From Lysobacteraceae bacterium NML08-0793 (GTDB lineage Bacteria; Pseudomonadota; Gammaproteobacteria; Xanthomonadales; Xanthomonadaceae): 64,000 bases of DNA. The notes under the pieces are model-generated. The model saw nothing but the letters and a program-made list of their open reading frames with translations. It had not been told where the DNA came from and did no database searches. The stretch spans positions 310,001-374,000 of the forward strand of contig NWQR01000002.1 of NCBI GenBank assembly GCA_002798275.1, in the 5' to 3' direction. How positions within the stretch are numbered: position 1 is the stretch's first letter; every line of letters starts with the position of its first letter. Below are positions 1-9,265 of this stretch, piece by piece. A program made the position numbers and the translations under genes.

Positions 1-2537
1 CTAGCTTTCAACGTTCCATTTTCATCAATAACGGAAATACCATTTGCATGCCCGGCAAGGTGACCAAATGCGCGCTCAATCAAATGTGCCAACTCCCCAT
101 CATTCACTCCTGTTTCATCGGAAAAAGACAGCATCGACAACCCTGCCGATTCGATTAGCGGACGCAAACAATCCAATCTTGACCAAAACATTGTGCCTGC
201 AAAGAAGCCATATTTTTTTGAAAAAGCCTCATCACCCATCAGCATCCAGGCAAGCCCACCATTATCGTGGTATGGATATTTTTCCAAAGAAACAAAGTAT
301 GGCGCCCCTCCGATCATTGAAGCCTCTCTGCCCCTGAGGTGGGAAACAATACCTGAAACGCGCCCAGCATCCCCAAGTAGGAACTCAAGGCTTTCCTCCC
401 GCCAAATATCCCCAAATTCGGGAAGCATTTTTCCACCCAAATAGTAGCCACGCTTGGTCTGGAGCTTCAAAACTAACTCATGCCTTGATGCAAGCATCAG
501 TGGCAATACATCAAGGAACGGAGCAATATCCCGACCACGATTACAGACCCTATAAAACACCGCATCAGGATAGTTCTGCAGAACCTTTTTCTCAATGACA
601 TCTGCCCCCCAATCCGGCAAAGTCACCACCAAATCAAAGTTTTCTTCAATATTGTTCAATTTGGAAAGTATTTCATCCACCAAATCTGCATAATAAAGAT
701 GCGCAACAACACAAATTTTCCTACCTGAAGAATTCAACCTATCGGAAATACTCTTCAGCGCACGCTTTCTGGAGTCCTCCTTGTCCTTAGGCAACGGATA
801 GATGCCTGCCCCCCCATTAAAAACATCCTGAGCAGTGCGCAGCAGCACTTCAACCATTTCCCCTTTACCCTCTTCTATACCGCGCCTTGGCGAACGCCCC
901 TCGAGAAAACCATGTGTAGCGTAATGAATCACTGGACATACCTCTGCATCCCTGATATCTGGATACATCTCAAGATAATAATTCCGGTCAACTATACCCA
1001 GCCTCTCGAAAAAAGCATGTCGGGACTCATTGCCCTCCAACTTCTCATCCAGCCAAGCCGAAAGCTCCGAGACATTCTTTTTATCAGACTCGGAAATCAT
1101 TCTGCTAACCAGGAAAACAATATCCCTCCCGGCACCTCCACTTTTTTCAACACTCTTTTCTTTTTCACCATCTTGTTCCGGCGCAGCGATATTAGTTGGA
1201 ACACCAAATTCATTGGTTCCCGCCACAGATATCCCTTTCAACATTGCCGTTTTTGCAAATATGGAACTCTGCACATTCAAGGACTGGTACATTCCACTTG
1301 CCATCGCCAATGGACTCTTATCAAGACGCCAAAGACCATTGATCAGACCCACCATTTGCATAAACAAGGCAGGGTTCCCTCGTTCTGCAGCAGGACGCAG
1401 ATAGCCATTCAGGAAAAATCTGCGCAGCAATCCAATGCCGTAAAGATATTTATTCTTATCATAATCTCCGGACAAAAACTCCTGAATCGTCGGAAAGATT
1501 CCAGTTGGCTTGTAAACAGCATCCCCCATGACGATTACCGGCTTGTCATAGTAGAGCGCCTCAAATCCTGTAGAGCTATTGACAGTAACAACGGCATCCG
1601 ACATTGAAATGAGTCGAGAATTGTTGTAATCGCTATCCTGCTCATCACACCAGAAAACATCGGCTGCCCACGGCTCAATCGCATTACGGGCAATCTTATT
1701 CTCCAGCCTGGCATTGGCACGATGCCTCGATGCTGGATGTGGCTTGATGATAACCTTGCAGCCGCCCTCAACTAATTTTGGCACCACATCCAGTACCACG
1801 TCGCTCACCGTCTTGTAAGGTGAAAATCTCAAAAGATTGGCATCATCATAAAGCTGCAACGGCAGGAAAACCGTTTTCCCCCTACTCATGAACGCTGCTG
1901 GCAGCTCTGCAGGTGGAGGCAGAAACTGATCTTCATATGCAGTAGAGCCGATATTTTCTGCATAAGCCAGAAGCGCCTCTGTTGCAGAGAGTGACTTTCC
2001 ACCGACTATTTTTTCAATATCTGAAACGTCAAGCCTTGGTACGATCGCCGCCCCATTGGTTCCAAATGGATCCATCACAATACTTGACATGAAAGGTGGG
2101 CGCGTGCAGCCAAGTTCCATGCCGATACGAGCCACCGGATATTCTTCAACAAACCGGGTTACCGCACCATTTTCACCCCAATGGACAACCACATCAAAGG
2201 GGAAAATTTTCCAGATTCTCTTCAGAATATCGACATAGGCATCTGCAACTCGCCCACCATTCATCAGATCCAACCAGAGGTTAATTCCGACTTCATGCCA
2301 GTCCTTCAAATAATTTCGAAAAAGATCGGACTCCCCTTTTGTTGGAAGTATCAATGACTTTCTTTTATCTCCTGGTATCTCTTTATCCAAACGCGAAAAA
2401 GTTTCACTGTTGGCATACATGCGTATATCGTATCCATCCCTACTTCCCAAGATGGGCAAAAATTTTCTCGCCACATCATCGAAGTGAATCATCGACCCCC
2501 TGAGAGGATGCGGCTCCACATAAATCAAAACTCTCAC
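1..2537 (-). CDS. Composite surface-polysaccharide transferase (KpsC/KpsS-like + RgpF-like), 3' end missing
   Basis: A minus-strand frame stays open for 845 codons and runs off the left edge, so the C-terminus is missing. It starts with GTG at 2537, six bases after the previous gene's TGA, with GGGAG upstream. The first half looks like a Kdo-transferase/capsule-synthesis domain (KpsC/KpsS type): IKPHPASRHR near residues 259-268 and VNSSTGFEAL near 318-327. Around 517-545 lies a linker of the form YLEMYPD...HY..HG..EGRSP, which is common in large glycan enzymes. From about 604 the protein resembles the rhamnan-synthesis F family (CVVAHLYY, later FFAGTMFWSR near 774). It probably extends or caps a polysaccharide exported by the adjacent ABC transporter. 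The two-domain reading is by eye, the acceptor and sugar cannot be deduced, and base composition is lower in GC than genes from 5661 on. Confidence 0.8.
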   Translation of the reverse strand, partial: MRVLIYVEPHPLRGSMIHFDDVARKFLPILGSRDGYDIRMYANSETFSRLDKEIPGDKRKSLILPTKGESDLFRNYLKDWHEVGINLWLDLMNGGRVADAYVDILKRIWKIFPFDVVVHWGENGAVTRFVEEYPVARIGMELGCTRPPFMSSIVMDPFGTNGAAIVPRLDVSDIEKIVGGKSLSATEALLAYAENIGSTAYEDQFLPPPAELPAAFMSRGKTVFLPLQLYDDANLLRFSPYKTVSDVVLDVVPKLVEGGCKVIIKPHPASRHRANARLENKIARNAIEPWAADVFWCDEQDSDYNNSRLISMSDAVVTVNSSTGFEALYYDKPVIVMGDAVYKPTGIFPTIQEFLSGDYDKNKYLYGIGLLRRFFLNGYLRPAAERGNPALFMQMVGLINGLWRLDKSPLAMASGMYQSLNVQSSIFAKTAMLKGISVAGTNEFGVPTNIAAPEQDGEKEKSVEKSGGAGRDIVFLVSRMISESDKKNVSELSAWLDEKLEGNESRHAFFERLGIVDRNYYLEMYPDIRDAEVCPVIHYATHGFLEGRSPRRGIEEGKGEMVEVLLRTAQDVFNGGAGIYPLPKDKEDSRKRALKSISDRLNSSGRKICVVAHLYYADLVDEILSKLNNIEENFDLVVTLPDWGADVIEKKVLQNYPDAVFYRVCNRGRDIAPFLDVLPLMLASRHELVLKLQTKRGYYLGGKMLPEFGDIWREESLEFLLGDAGRVSGIVSHLRGREASMIGGAPYFVSLEKYPYHDNGGLAWMLMGDEAFSKKYGFFAGTMFWSRLDCLRPLIESAGLSMLSFSDETGVNDGELAHLIERAFGHLAGHANGISVIDENGTLKA

Positions 2538-2543
2538 TTTAAT

Positions 2544-3620
2544 TCACTCCCAGAAAGAAGAAAGACCATCAACATTACAATTTTCAATCAGATAATTGAA
2601 GTTACTCTCCTTTTCAGCTTCACCAAAATTTTCTGAAAAAGAAGAAAGCATCCTATACCAATCATCCTTGTTCTCGGCAAGACTCAATCGCGGTGTCCCA
2701 ATTTTTTTCATATCCGGAATCGGCGTTGCGATCAAATGACAGCCAGATAAAGCCGCCTCGAGAAACTTAACCCTGGACTTACAGCTATTGAAAGCACTCA
2801 TTTCCAATGGAGCAATCACCGTAGAACACATCGTCATGAGGGATGGCAGTCTAAGAAAATTGACTACTGGCGCAACCGTTACATTTGGCAGCGCTGCAAT
2901 TCCCGGAGGAACCGCCACAGGCCCCACGATCATCAGCGAAGAACCTTTGTTCTCCAACAACACCCTGTGAAGCGCATCTGCAACAATAGGAAAGTCTCTA
3001 TCATGACTTTTGGTTCCCGCGAAATAGCCTATCGCTTTTTTCTCACGAGGAACATGTATTGTTCTCTCCCTTTCATGCAGCTCAATGAACGATGGCGGCA
3101 TGATGTTTGGAGTCACATGTACGTTTGACCCCGGGTTGAATTTTGATGCAAATTCCGCAAGCGGCTCTGTAGAGACACTCACTTTGTCAAAAAATTTCAG
3201 CGCCTCAAGATTATTTGAGAAAGCTACTATCGCCCTTTCTGGCGTTAAAGTTCCATTCTTTACTGCCGATGAAACAAGCGCAACATCTTCGTCACCAAAG
3301 ATAAGGTCATCATACTCCGCAATCAGAATCTTGCCAGATTTTCCAAGACTCTCCATGACCCTTGAAAACCCTGCCCTTGCCACATTGGGCCTATGAAAAA
3401 CATAAACATCAAAATCAAGACTGGGATTCTTGTAGAAAGAAGAAGCGGAATATACAGCACAAACCGCACCTCTTCTCGAGAGCGTCTCAGCAGGATGAAA
3501 GCACCTGTACCTAACCGATGGATCCTGAATCGGGCGATCTGCCCTACCGGTTTCCGAAACAAAGCATACAGAAACTCGCTCACCCTTCCGCTTGATATTA
3601 CCACCCAATAATTCTGACAC
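2544..3620 (-). CDS. Glycosyltransferase, GT4-like (GT-B fold)
   Basis: This 358-residue protein lies between the exporter ATPase and the large composite transferase and probably transfers a sugar to the nascent polysaccharide in the cytoplasm. The GTG start at 3620 has GGAGAG at proper distance. Features of a GT-B enzyme are visible: an N-terminal segment with VRYRCFHPAETL, a middle segment ending VTPNIMPPSF, then IGYFAGTKSHDRDF beginning the C-terminal nucleotide-sugar half, and late MSAFNSCKSRVKFLEAALSG, where such enzymes carry the E-x7-E-like donor site. The gap from the ATPase stop is 27 bases. Donor and linkage cannot be deduced. The codon make-up is AT-richer than in the housekeeping genes to the right, as is usual for surface-glycan loci. 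Confidence 0.8.
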   Translation of the reverse strand: MSELLGGNIKRKGERVSVCFVSETGRADRPIQDPSVRYRCFHPAETLSRRGAVCAVYSASSFYKNPSLDFDVYVFHRPNVARAGFSRVMESLGKSGKILIAEYDDLIFGDEDVALVSSAVKNGTLTPERAIVAFSNNLEALKFFDKVSVSTEPLAEFASKFNPGSNVHVTPNIMPPSFIELHERERTIHVPREKKAIGYFAGTKSHDRDFPIVADALHRVLLENKGSSLMIVGPVAVPPGIAALPNVTVAPVVNFLRLPSLMTMCSTVIAPLEMSAFNSCKSRVKFLEAALSGCHLIATPIPDMKKIGTPRLSLAENKDDWYRMLSSFSENFGEAEKESNFNYLIENCNVDGLSSFWE

Positions 3621-3647
3621 TGTAGCTCTCCAAAAATCAATGTAGAT

Positions 3648-4778
3648 TTACTTCATCCTATCAAATGCGAATGGAAGCGGCTCCCCAAGACTCCCCTCAC
3701 TCGCCCCTGCACGCACTTTGAGACTTGCCAGAAACCGGCCTTTTTCATTCTCATCAACCAGACATGGCAATGTGACAAGAAAGCCAAGATCAGCTCCGGC
3801 TTTTTTTCCGAAATAGAGATTTACATCTGGGCGATCCATGCGCCGCATATCCTCCATAAAATAAACCCCCTTACTGGTAGCAATCTCCATAGCCAAGATT
3901 TTTTCCTTCCTAGCCCCAACTGCCCACCCCAATATACTCACCCGACCTGCTGCGTCAAAAACCACCTTGTCAATCGACCCTGAAATATCCCCAAATAACA
4001 AGGGGTCCGATGCCGCTGCGAGCTTTTTCTCATCGGGCTTGGCATGCTCCACAATCTTATGGTACACATTAATCCCATCTTCCATCCCTCCAAAATAAAC
4101 CATTCGCCCTTTATCTAGCACCAGGGCCTTATTGCAAAGTGACTTCAAAAGGCCAACACTGTGACTAGCAATGATTGATATTTTGCTACCACTAAAACGA
4201 TTCATCATCCGCTGCTTGGCCTTCTCAACAAATGCCGCATCCCCCGTACCAATCCATTCATCCATCAACAAAATGTCTGGCTGAATAGTCGTGGAAATAG
4301 CAAAACCCAAGCGCATCCGCTGCCCCGTCGATAAAGTATGCAGCTGACGACTCGCCTTGTCCTCAAGCCCTGAAAACTCCAAGACATCATCAATGACTGC
4401 ACGCATCTGTCGATAACGCAGCCCCATGGCTGTCCCGCGCAGGATAATATTTTCAGCAATCGTGGCATATTCATTAAAGCCAAGCATGGTAGTCAGCAGT
4501 GATTGCAAACTACCTTCTCGTCGCAGACTTCCCGAAGTTGGCGCATATGCACCATTCAAGACCTTGAGCAAGGTGGTTTTTCCTGCACCATTCAAGCCCA
4601 TGATTCCAATGCGATCACCTTCTTTTGCCGTGAAGCTAACTCCAGAGAGCACAGTGGCACGACTAGTTCTTGCCAATGCCAGGGAGCCCAACAGCCCAAC
4701 CTCACTATCGTAATCATCCCCTTGGGTTTCATAGGGAATTTCCAGATATATTTTTTCAGCCTCAATAAATACAGACAT
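3648..4778 (-). CDS. Polysaccharide ABC exporter, ATP-binding subunit (Wzt/KpsT type)
   Basis: This is the cytoplasmic ATPase that drives export of a lipid-linked polysaccharide across the inner membrane, paired with the permease encoded just upstream. Walker A (GLNGAGKTT) lies near residues 61-70, the signature LSTGQRMRLGFA near 150 and Walker B ILLMDEWIGTGD near 170. The roughly 120 residues after the ATPase core resemble the extra C-terminal domain of Wzt proteins that recognises the glycan terminus, but I could not assign it to a subtype. I take ATG at 4778 (376 residues), two bases after the permease stop. A GTG at 4790 would add four residues and overlap the permease gene. Confidence 0.9.
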   Translation of the reverse strand: MSVFIEAEKIYLEIPYETQGDDYDSEVGLLGSLALARTSRATVLSGVSFTAKEGDRIGIMGLNGAGKTTLLKVLNGAYAPTSGSLRREGSLQSLLTTMLGFNEYATIAENIILRGTAMGLRYRQMRAVIDDVLEFSGLEDKASRQLHTLSTGQRMRLGFAISTTIQPDILLMDEWIGTGDAAFVEKAKQRMMNRFSGSKISIIASHSVGLLKSLCNKALVLDKGRMVYFGGMEDGINVYHKIVEHAKPDEKKLAAASDPLLFGDISGSIDKVVFDAAGRVSILGWAVGARKEKILAMEIATSKGVYFMEDMRRMDRPDVNLYFGKKAGADLGFLVTLPCLVDENEKGRFLASLKVRAGASEGSLGEPLPFAFDRMK

Positions 4779-4780
4779 AT

Positions 4781-5569
4781 TCAGATCCACATTGGGATAC
4801 GCTTCGAGAAAGCTTTATAACTAAAAATTGCAAGCAAAAATCCTGCCACTGCTATCACTGCCAAGTACATCCATGTCAGCGGCTCAACCACCTCCCCCAC
4901 CAAGGGAGCCCGCACAATTGCAATCAGGTGGTGCAATGGGTTGATTCGCATCAAATCGCCTTGCAAAGTCCCGGCGGGCGCAGAAGCTGGATACCAAATA
5001 ATCGGCGTTACCAAAAACAGAGCCATTGTCAAATTACCGACAAACTCCGCGAAGTCTGGAAGCTTTGCCCCAAGCAGACTGATAGGGATTGCCCAAACAG
5101 ATACAATCAACAGCGTTATCGCCATACCAAGCATGGCCATCGGCACACCACTGAAGGCAAACTGCTCGGACATCAAAAGCGCTATAAAAACAACCGGAAC
5201 CGAAAACAAAAGAATTGCCACGGATCTAAAAACTGCAGAAAACACATAATCGGTATAACAAACTTTTCCATCACTTATATATGGAGCCGACATCCGATAA
5301 ACTACCGCACTATCATTAATCACTCCAACAACAAAGCGAAAAAGAACATAGCTGATGCCCACATGCGCCATGAAAGGTCGAGCCTTTCCCGGATTCAGCA
5401 TGGAAATGAACCAGCCAATCCCCCATATATATACCATCGTCGGAAAGACCAGCCAAAAAACACCCAAAATATTTCGCCGAGTCCCACTCACGATTGTCAG
5501 CCACGACGAATACAACCAATGATCCGGCCGCCGCAGGCTTTCGCGTGTATCCCTAATCAAAGACGACAT
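4781..5569 (-). CDS. Polysaccharide ABC exporter, permease subunit (Wzm/KpsM type)
   Basis: This integral inner-membrane protein should form the export channel with the Wzt-type ATPase. I start it at ATG 5569 because AAAGG precedes it by about nine bases and the resulting 262 residues match the usual length of ABC-2 polysaccharide permeases. The frame stays open upstream to 5818, but that part runs through the end of the next gene. Six hydrophobic segments are visible, including ILGVFWLVFPTMVYIWGIGW, a central run around SVAILLFSVPVVFIALLM, and VTPIIWYPAS, a motif typical of O-antigen/capsule permeases. It is the first gene of the left-hand operon, and its promoter should lie in 5570-5660. 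Confidence 0.9.
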   Translation of the reverse strand: MSSLIRDTRESLRRPDHWLYSSWLTIVSGTRRNILGVFWLVFPTMVYIWGIGWFISMLNPGKARPFMAHVGISYVLFRFVVGVINDSAVVYRMSAPYISDGKVCYTDYVFSAVFRSVAILLFSVPVVFIALLMSEQFAFSGVPMAMLGMAITLLIVSVWAIPISLLGAKLPDFAEFVGNLTMALFLVTPIIWYPASAPAGTLQGDLMRINPLHHLIAIVRAPLVGEVVEPLTWMYLAVIAVAGFLLAIFSYKAFSKRIPMWI

Positions 5570-5660
5570 TTGATGACCTTTAATCCTTTGCAATATTTTT
5601 CTACACAGGGCAATGCCTGACATTCCTGAGCACGCAAACATCAAGCCCGATTCATTGATT

Positions 5661-6635
5661 CTACCCGGATTCTTCCGGGCTGCGCTTGATGGCAGTTGCA
5701 CTGCCCCCCGATGATGAGCGCAGGCGGGTCTTGAGGCCGGCCACGAAAATACCGGCAAGGGTGACTGCAAGTCCTGCCCATTCGCGTGGGGAGGTGGCTT
5801 TGTCCAGCAAGACGACATCCAGCAAATACGCCACGGTGGGCTGGGTCAGCAGCAACAGGCCCACCATACCGACGGAGAGCGCGTTGATAGCGCGTGAAAT
5901 CAGGATCCAGCTAAGACAATGGCCGATGGCGGCAAGGCTCAGCAAAATGGCAAATGAGCGCCAGTTCGGGATGGCAAAGCGACTGCCTTCGGCCATCCCC
6001 ATCAATCCCAACACCAGGGCCGAGCCGAATGCGGCCAGACACAGCACTTGTTCGATCGGTACGCGCGCTTGCCCGACGGCGGCTTCGCTCTGGGCACGTT
6101 TCAAGCCGATGTTGTAAACCGCATAGGCAAGGCCGGTGCCCAATCCCAGCCATACGCCCCAGCGGTATTCGGCCGGCAGGCTTGCCCAGTCACCGCCAAG
6201 AAGCAGCCACAGGCCGAAAAATGCCAGCGCCACGCCGAACACGAATCGCCAGGTCAGTCGCTCGCCAAAGAACAGCACGCCGGCCAGCACCATGAAAAAC
6301 ACCTGCGCATTGGCCAGCAGTGTGGAAAGGCCAGGGCCGACGATTAGGATGCTGCGATGCCACATCCACAAGTCCACCGCAAAAGCGATGGCGGGCACGC
6401 AAATCCAGCCCCAGGCTCGGGCCGACAGCGGTTGCCAGCCGTGGCGGAACTGCACTAGAAGCGCCAGCAAGATGGCCGACATCAACATCCGCCAGAATGC
6501 CGATACGGTGGGCGGGGTTTGGGCAAAACGCACCATCAGGCCATTGCTGCCGATGATCGCCGCGCCAATCAGCAACTGGATGAAGCCCTGACGCCGCGCG
6601 GCGCTGTCCACTGCTGCCTTCATGCCTTGAGCCAT
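5661..6635 (-). CDS. EamA/DMT-superfamily transporter
   Basis: This 324-residue protein has about ten hydrophobic helices arranged as two EamA repeats (FIQLLIGAAIIGSNGLMVRF at the start of the first, GVWLGLGTGLAYAVYNIGL at the start of the second). It is an inner-membrane drug/metabolite transporter homologue; the substrate cannot be told from sequence. Start choice is open: ATG 6635 gives MAQGMK..., while ATG 6623 overlaps the stop of the DUF2007 gene as ATGA, suggesting translational coupling with it. The C-terminal tail is Arg/Ser rich. A short inverted repeat sits just before the stop (5664-5679) but has no T-tract. Confidence 0.88.
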   Translation of the reverse strand: MAQGMKAAVDSAARRQGFIQLLIGAAIIGSNGLMVRFAQTPPTVSAFWRMLMSAILLALLVQFRHGWQPLSARAWGWICVPAIAFAVDLWMWHRSILIVGPGLSTLLANAQVFFMVLAGVLFFGERLTWRFVFGVALAFFGLWLLLGGDWASLPAEYRWGVWLGLGTGLAYAVYNIGLKRAQSEAAVGQARVPIEQVLCLAAFGSALVLGLMGMAEGSRFAIPNWRSFAILLSLAAIGHCLSWILISRAINALSVGMVGLLLLTQPTVAYLLDVVLLDKATSPREWAGLAVTLAGIFVAGLKTRLRSSSGGSATAIKRSPEESG

Positions 6636-6886
6636 TCGCTCGCATCCGTCGCCGTGTCGGCCTCCGCTTCAATCCGTCCGGTCAACGGCAGCTCGCGCAG
6701 CAGAGCCAAGGCTTGATTGCAAAAGGCATCGGGCACGCGCACTTCGATAAAGCCGTCGGCCAGCAACTCGCCCACGCCGCCCATCAGAGCTTCGCCCAGT
6801 ACGAAGGCGGGGATGCCTTCGGCCTCCAATGCGTGTTTCACCAGATGAGCATCAATGGGGTTTTGAGCCTGATAAACCCGGTGCAT
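6620..6886 (-). CDS. DUF2007-type small protein
   Basis: This 88-residue soluble protein starts MHRVYQAQNPIDAHLVKHAL and continues with EGIPAFVLGEAL and a conserved GFIEVRVPD segment. That pattern is the DUF2007 fold, related to PII-like signal-transduction domains, though no ligand or partner is established. The start is firm: an almost perfect AGGAGGTGAT lies directly before ATG 6886. Its end overlaps the start of the EamA transporter gene, so the two are likely cotranscribed and coupled. Confidence 0.82.
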   Translation of the reverse strand: MHRVYQAQNPIDAHLVKHALEAEGIPAFVLGEALMGGVGELLADGFIEVRVPDAFCNQALALLRELPLTGRIEAEADTATDASEWLKA

Positions 6887-6955
6887 ATCACCTCCTGCGC
6901 AGAACGGTGCAGCATAACGGTAAAATCTCCCGCGTTTTTATCTGCCGGCTTACCC

Positions 6956-8689
6956 ATGACCGATACCGTTGACAGCGCCACCGAGCGCACCGATTTCATC
7001 CGCAACATCGTCCGCGAGGATCTGGCCTCCGGCAAGCACAGCGCCATCAAGACGCGCTTTCCGCCCGAGCCCAACGGCTATCTGCACCTGGGGCATGTGC
7101 GCGCCATCCATACGGATTTTGGCATCGCCAACGAATTTGGCGGCGTGTGCAATCTGCGTTTTGACGATACCAACCCCGCGCGGGAAGACCCCGAATACGT
7201 GCAGGCCATTCAGGACGATGTGCGCTGGCTTGGCTTTGACTGGCACGATTTGCGCCATGCCTCGGACTATTTCGGCGTTTATTACCTGGCCGCGGAAAAG
7301 CTGATTCGTGACGGCAAGGCCTTTGTCTGCGATCTGTCGGCAGAAGAAGTGCGTGCCACCCGCGGCAACCTGAAATCGCCGGGCACGCCTTCGCCCTATC
7401 GCGAGCGCAGTGTGGAAGAAAACCTCGACCTGTTCCGCCGCATGCGCGCAGGTGAGTTTGCCGATGGCGCACGCACGCTGCGGGCAAAAATCGACATGGC
7501 CTCGCCCAATATGAATATGCGCGACCCGGCGCTCTACCGCATCAAGCATGTCGAACACCAAAATACCGGCGCGGAATGGCCGATTTATCCGATGTACGAC
7601 TTTGCCCATGCGCTGGGCGATGCAATCGAAGGCATCACCCATTCGCTGTGCACGCTGGAGTTTGAAGACCACCGCCCGCTGTACGACTGGTGCGTGGACA
7701 ATGTGGCATTGCATGAGCACCCGGAGCTACTCGCCCCGCTGACCGGCAACGGCCTGCCGAACGAAGCCGCCAAGCCGCGCCAGATTGAGTTCTCGCGCCT
7801 TAATCTGAACTACACCGTGATGAGCAAGCGCAAGCTGATGGCGCTGGTGCAGGAAGGTCTGGTGGATGGCTGGGACGACCCGCGCATGCCCACCTTGCAA
7901 GGCATCCGCAGGCGCGGTTATTCGCCCGAAGCGCTGAAGCTGTTCATCGCGCGTCTTGGCCTGTCCAAGCAGAACGCGCTGATTGACTACACCGTGCTGG
8001 AAAACACCCTGCGCGAGGATCTGGACAGTCGCGCCGAGCGCCGCATGGCGGTGATTGCGCCGCTGAAGCTCACGCTCACCAATCTGCCCGAAGGCCACCG
8101 CGAGGTGCTGCGTTTTGCCAATCATCCCAAGGACGAGGCGCGCGGCGAACGTGAAATCGGCTTCTCGCGCACGCTGTGGATCGAGCGCGACGACTTTGCC
8201 GAAGTGCCGCCCAAGGGCTGGAAGCGGCTGGTGCCGGGCGGCGAAGTACGCCTACGCGGCGCAGGTATCGTGCGCTGCGATGAGGTCATCAAAAACGACG
8301 CTGGTGAAATCGTCGAACTGCGCGGCACGCTGGATCTGGAGTCCCGTCCCGGCATGGAGGGCGCCAACCGCAAAGTCAAAGGCACGATTCACTGGGTGGA
8401 TGCGGCCAGCGCCGTGCCTGCCGAGTTCCGCCTGTACGACCGACTGTTCACCGTGCCGAACCCGGACGACGAGAGCGAAGGCAAAACCTACCGCGACTAT
8501 CTGAACCCCGACTCGCGCCAAGTGCTGCATGGCTATGTGGAAGCGGCTGCCGCGACCGCCGTGCCCGAGCAGCAATTCCAGTTTGAGCGCATTGGCTACT
8601 TCGTCGCTGACCGCCATGACCACCAAGCGGAAAAGCCGGTTTTCAACCGCGCCGTGACCTTGCGCGATACCTGGATGCAAAAGGCTTGA
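6956..8689 (+). CDS. glnS: Glutaminyl-tRNA synthetase
   Basis: This enzyme attaches glutamine to tRNA-Gln in the cytoplasm. The 577-residue product has the class I signatures PPEPNGYLHLGH near residue 36 (HIGH) and VMSKRKL near 287 (KMSKS), the GlnRS-specific FEDHRPLYDW segment and the C-terminal anticodon-binding beta-barrels (LYDRLFTVPNPDDE near 500). The upstream frame is open to 6713, but ATG 6956 (MTDTVDS) gives the normal GlnRS N-terminus. Its stop overlaps the start of the deaminase gene as TGATG. Confidence 0.97.
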   Translation: MTDTVDSATERTDFIRNIVREDLASGKHSAIKTRFPPEPNGYLHLGHVRAIHTDFGIANEFGGVCNLRFDDTNPAREDPEYVQAIQDDVRWLGFDWHDLRHASDYFGVYYLAAEKLIRDGKAFVCDLSAEEVRATRGNLKSPGTPSPYRERSVEENLDLFRRMRAGEFADGARTLRAKIDMASPNMNMRDPALYRIKHVEHQNTGAEWPIYPMYDFAHALGDAIEGITHSLCTLEFEDHRPLYDWCVDNVALHEHPELLAPLTGNGLPNEAAKPRQIEFSRLNLNYTVMSKRKLMALVQEGLVDGWDDPRMPTLQGIRRRGYSPEALKLFIARLGLSKQNALIDYTVLENTLREDLDSRAERRMAVIAPLKLTLTNLPEGHREVLRFANHPKDEARGEREIGFSRTLWIERDDFAEVPPKGWKRLVPGGEVRLRGAGIVRCDEVIKNDAGEIVELRGTLDLESRPGMEGANRKVKGTIHWVDAASAVPAEFRLYDRLFTVPNPDDESEGKTYRDYLNPDSRQVLHGYVEAAAATAVPEQQFQFERIGYFVADRHDHQAEKPVFNRAVTLRDTWMQKA

Positions 8690-9264
8690 TGACCCCGCTG
8701 CTGCAACTGCATCTGACCCTGCCGGCCTGGTTGCATGAGTTCCCCTTCGCCGCCCATTACCCGGGCGACGAAGCCAAGATGGCGCTGGCGATCGAGCTCT
8801 CCCGCCACAATGTCGAGGCTGGCAGCGGCGGGCCGTTTGGCGCGGCCATTTTTGGCGCCGACGACCGGCTCATCGCCATTGGCGTGAACCGCGTGGTGCC
8901 GATGAATTGCTCCGTCGCCCATGCCGAAATGATGGCCTTCATGCTGGCGCAGCAGCGCCTGCAACGCCCGCGTCTGAACCGCAATGACGATGGCAGCGCC
9001 TATGGCCCGGTCACACTAGCGACCTCCGCCATGCCTTGCTGCCAGTGTTTTGGCGCCTCGATTTGGGCCGGCATCGACCGGCTGCTGATGGGCGCGCGCA
9101 GCCAAGACGTGGAAGCGCTCACCCACTTCGATGAAGGCCCGCTGCCCCACGACTGGATGGGTTCACTGAATCAGCGTGGCATCGAAGTCATCCGCGATCT
9201 GCAACGCGAAGCCGCCTGCGAAGTGCTGCGCAGCTATACCGCCGGGCAAGGCGCGAGTTATTGA
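8689..9264 (+). CDS. Zinc-dependent nucleoside/cytidine deaminase family protein
   Basis: This 191-residue cytoplasmic protein carries the zinc-deaminase signature. A His-Ala-Glu (SVAHAEMMAF) provides one zinc ligand and the catalytic glutamate, and PCCQCF provides the Cys pair (the family pattern is HAE...PCxxC). It also has GGPFGAAIF before the active site. The family includes cytosine, guanine and tRNA-adenosine deaminases. The middle and C-terminal sequence does not look like TadA, so a small-molecule base or nucleoside is more likely, but the substrate is not determinable. ATG 8689 overlaps the glnS stop, preceded by AAAAGG, which implies coupled translation. Confidence 0.85.
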   Translation: MTPLLQLHLTLPAWLHEFPFAAHYPGDEAKMALAIELSRHNVEAGSGGPFGAAIFGADDRLIAIGVNRVVPMNCSVAHAEMMAFMLAQQRLQRPRLNRNDDGSAYGPVTLATSAMPCCQCFGASIWAGIDRLLMGARSQDVEALTHFDEGPLPHDWMGSLNQRGIEVIRDLQREAACEVLRSYTAGQGASY

Positions 9265-9265
9265 G

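Noticed and set aside
5664-5679. Short palindrome CCCGGA...TCCGGG at the end of the EamA gene
   Set aside because: Lies in the coding end with no T-run; likely chance.
4782-5818. Longer form of the Wzm-type permease starting at 5818
   Set aside because: The extra 83 residues run over the end of the EamA gene and lack similarity; the internal ATG at 5569 has a good ribosome binding site and gives the family length.
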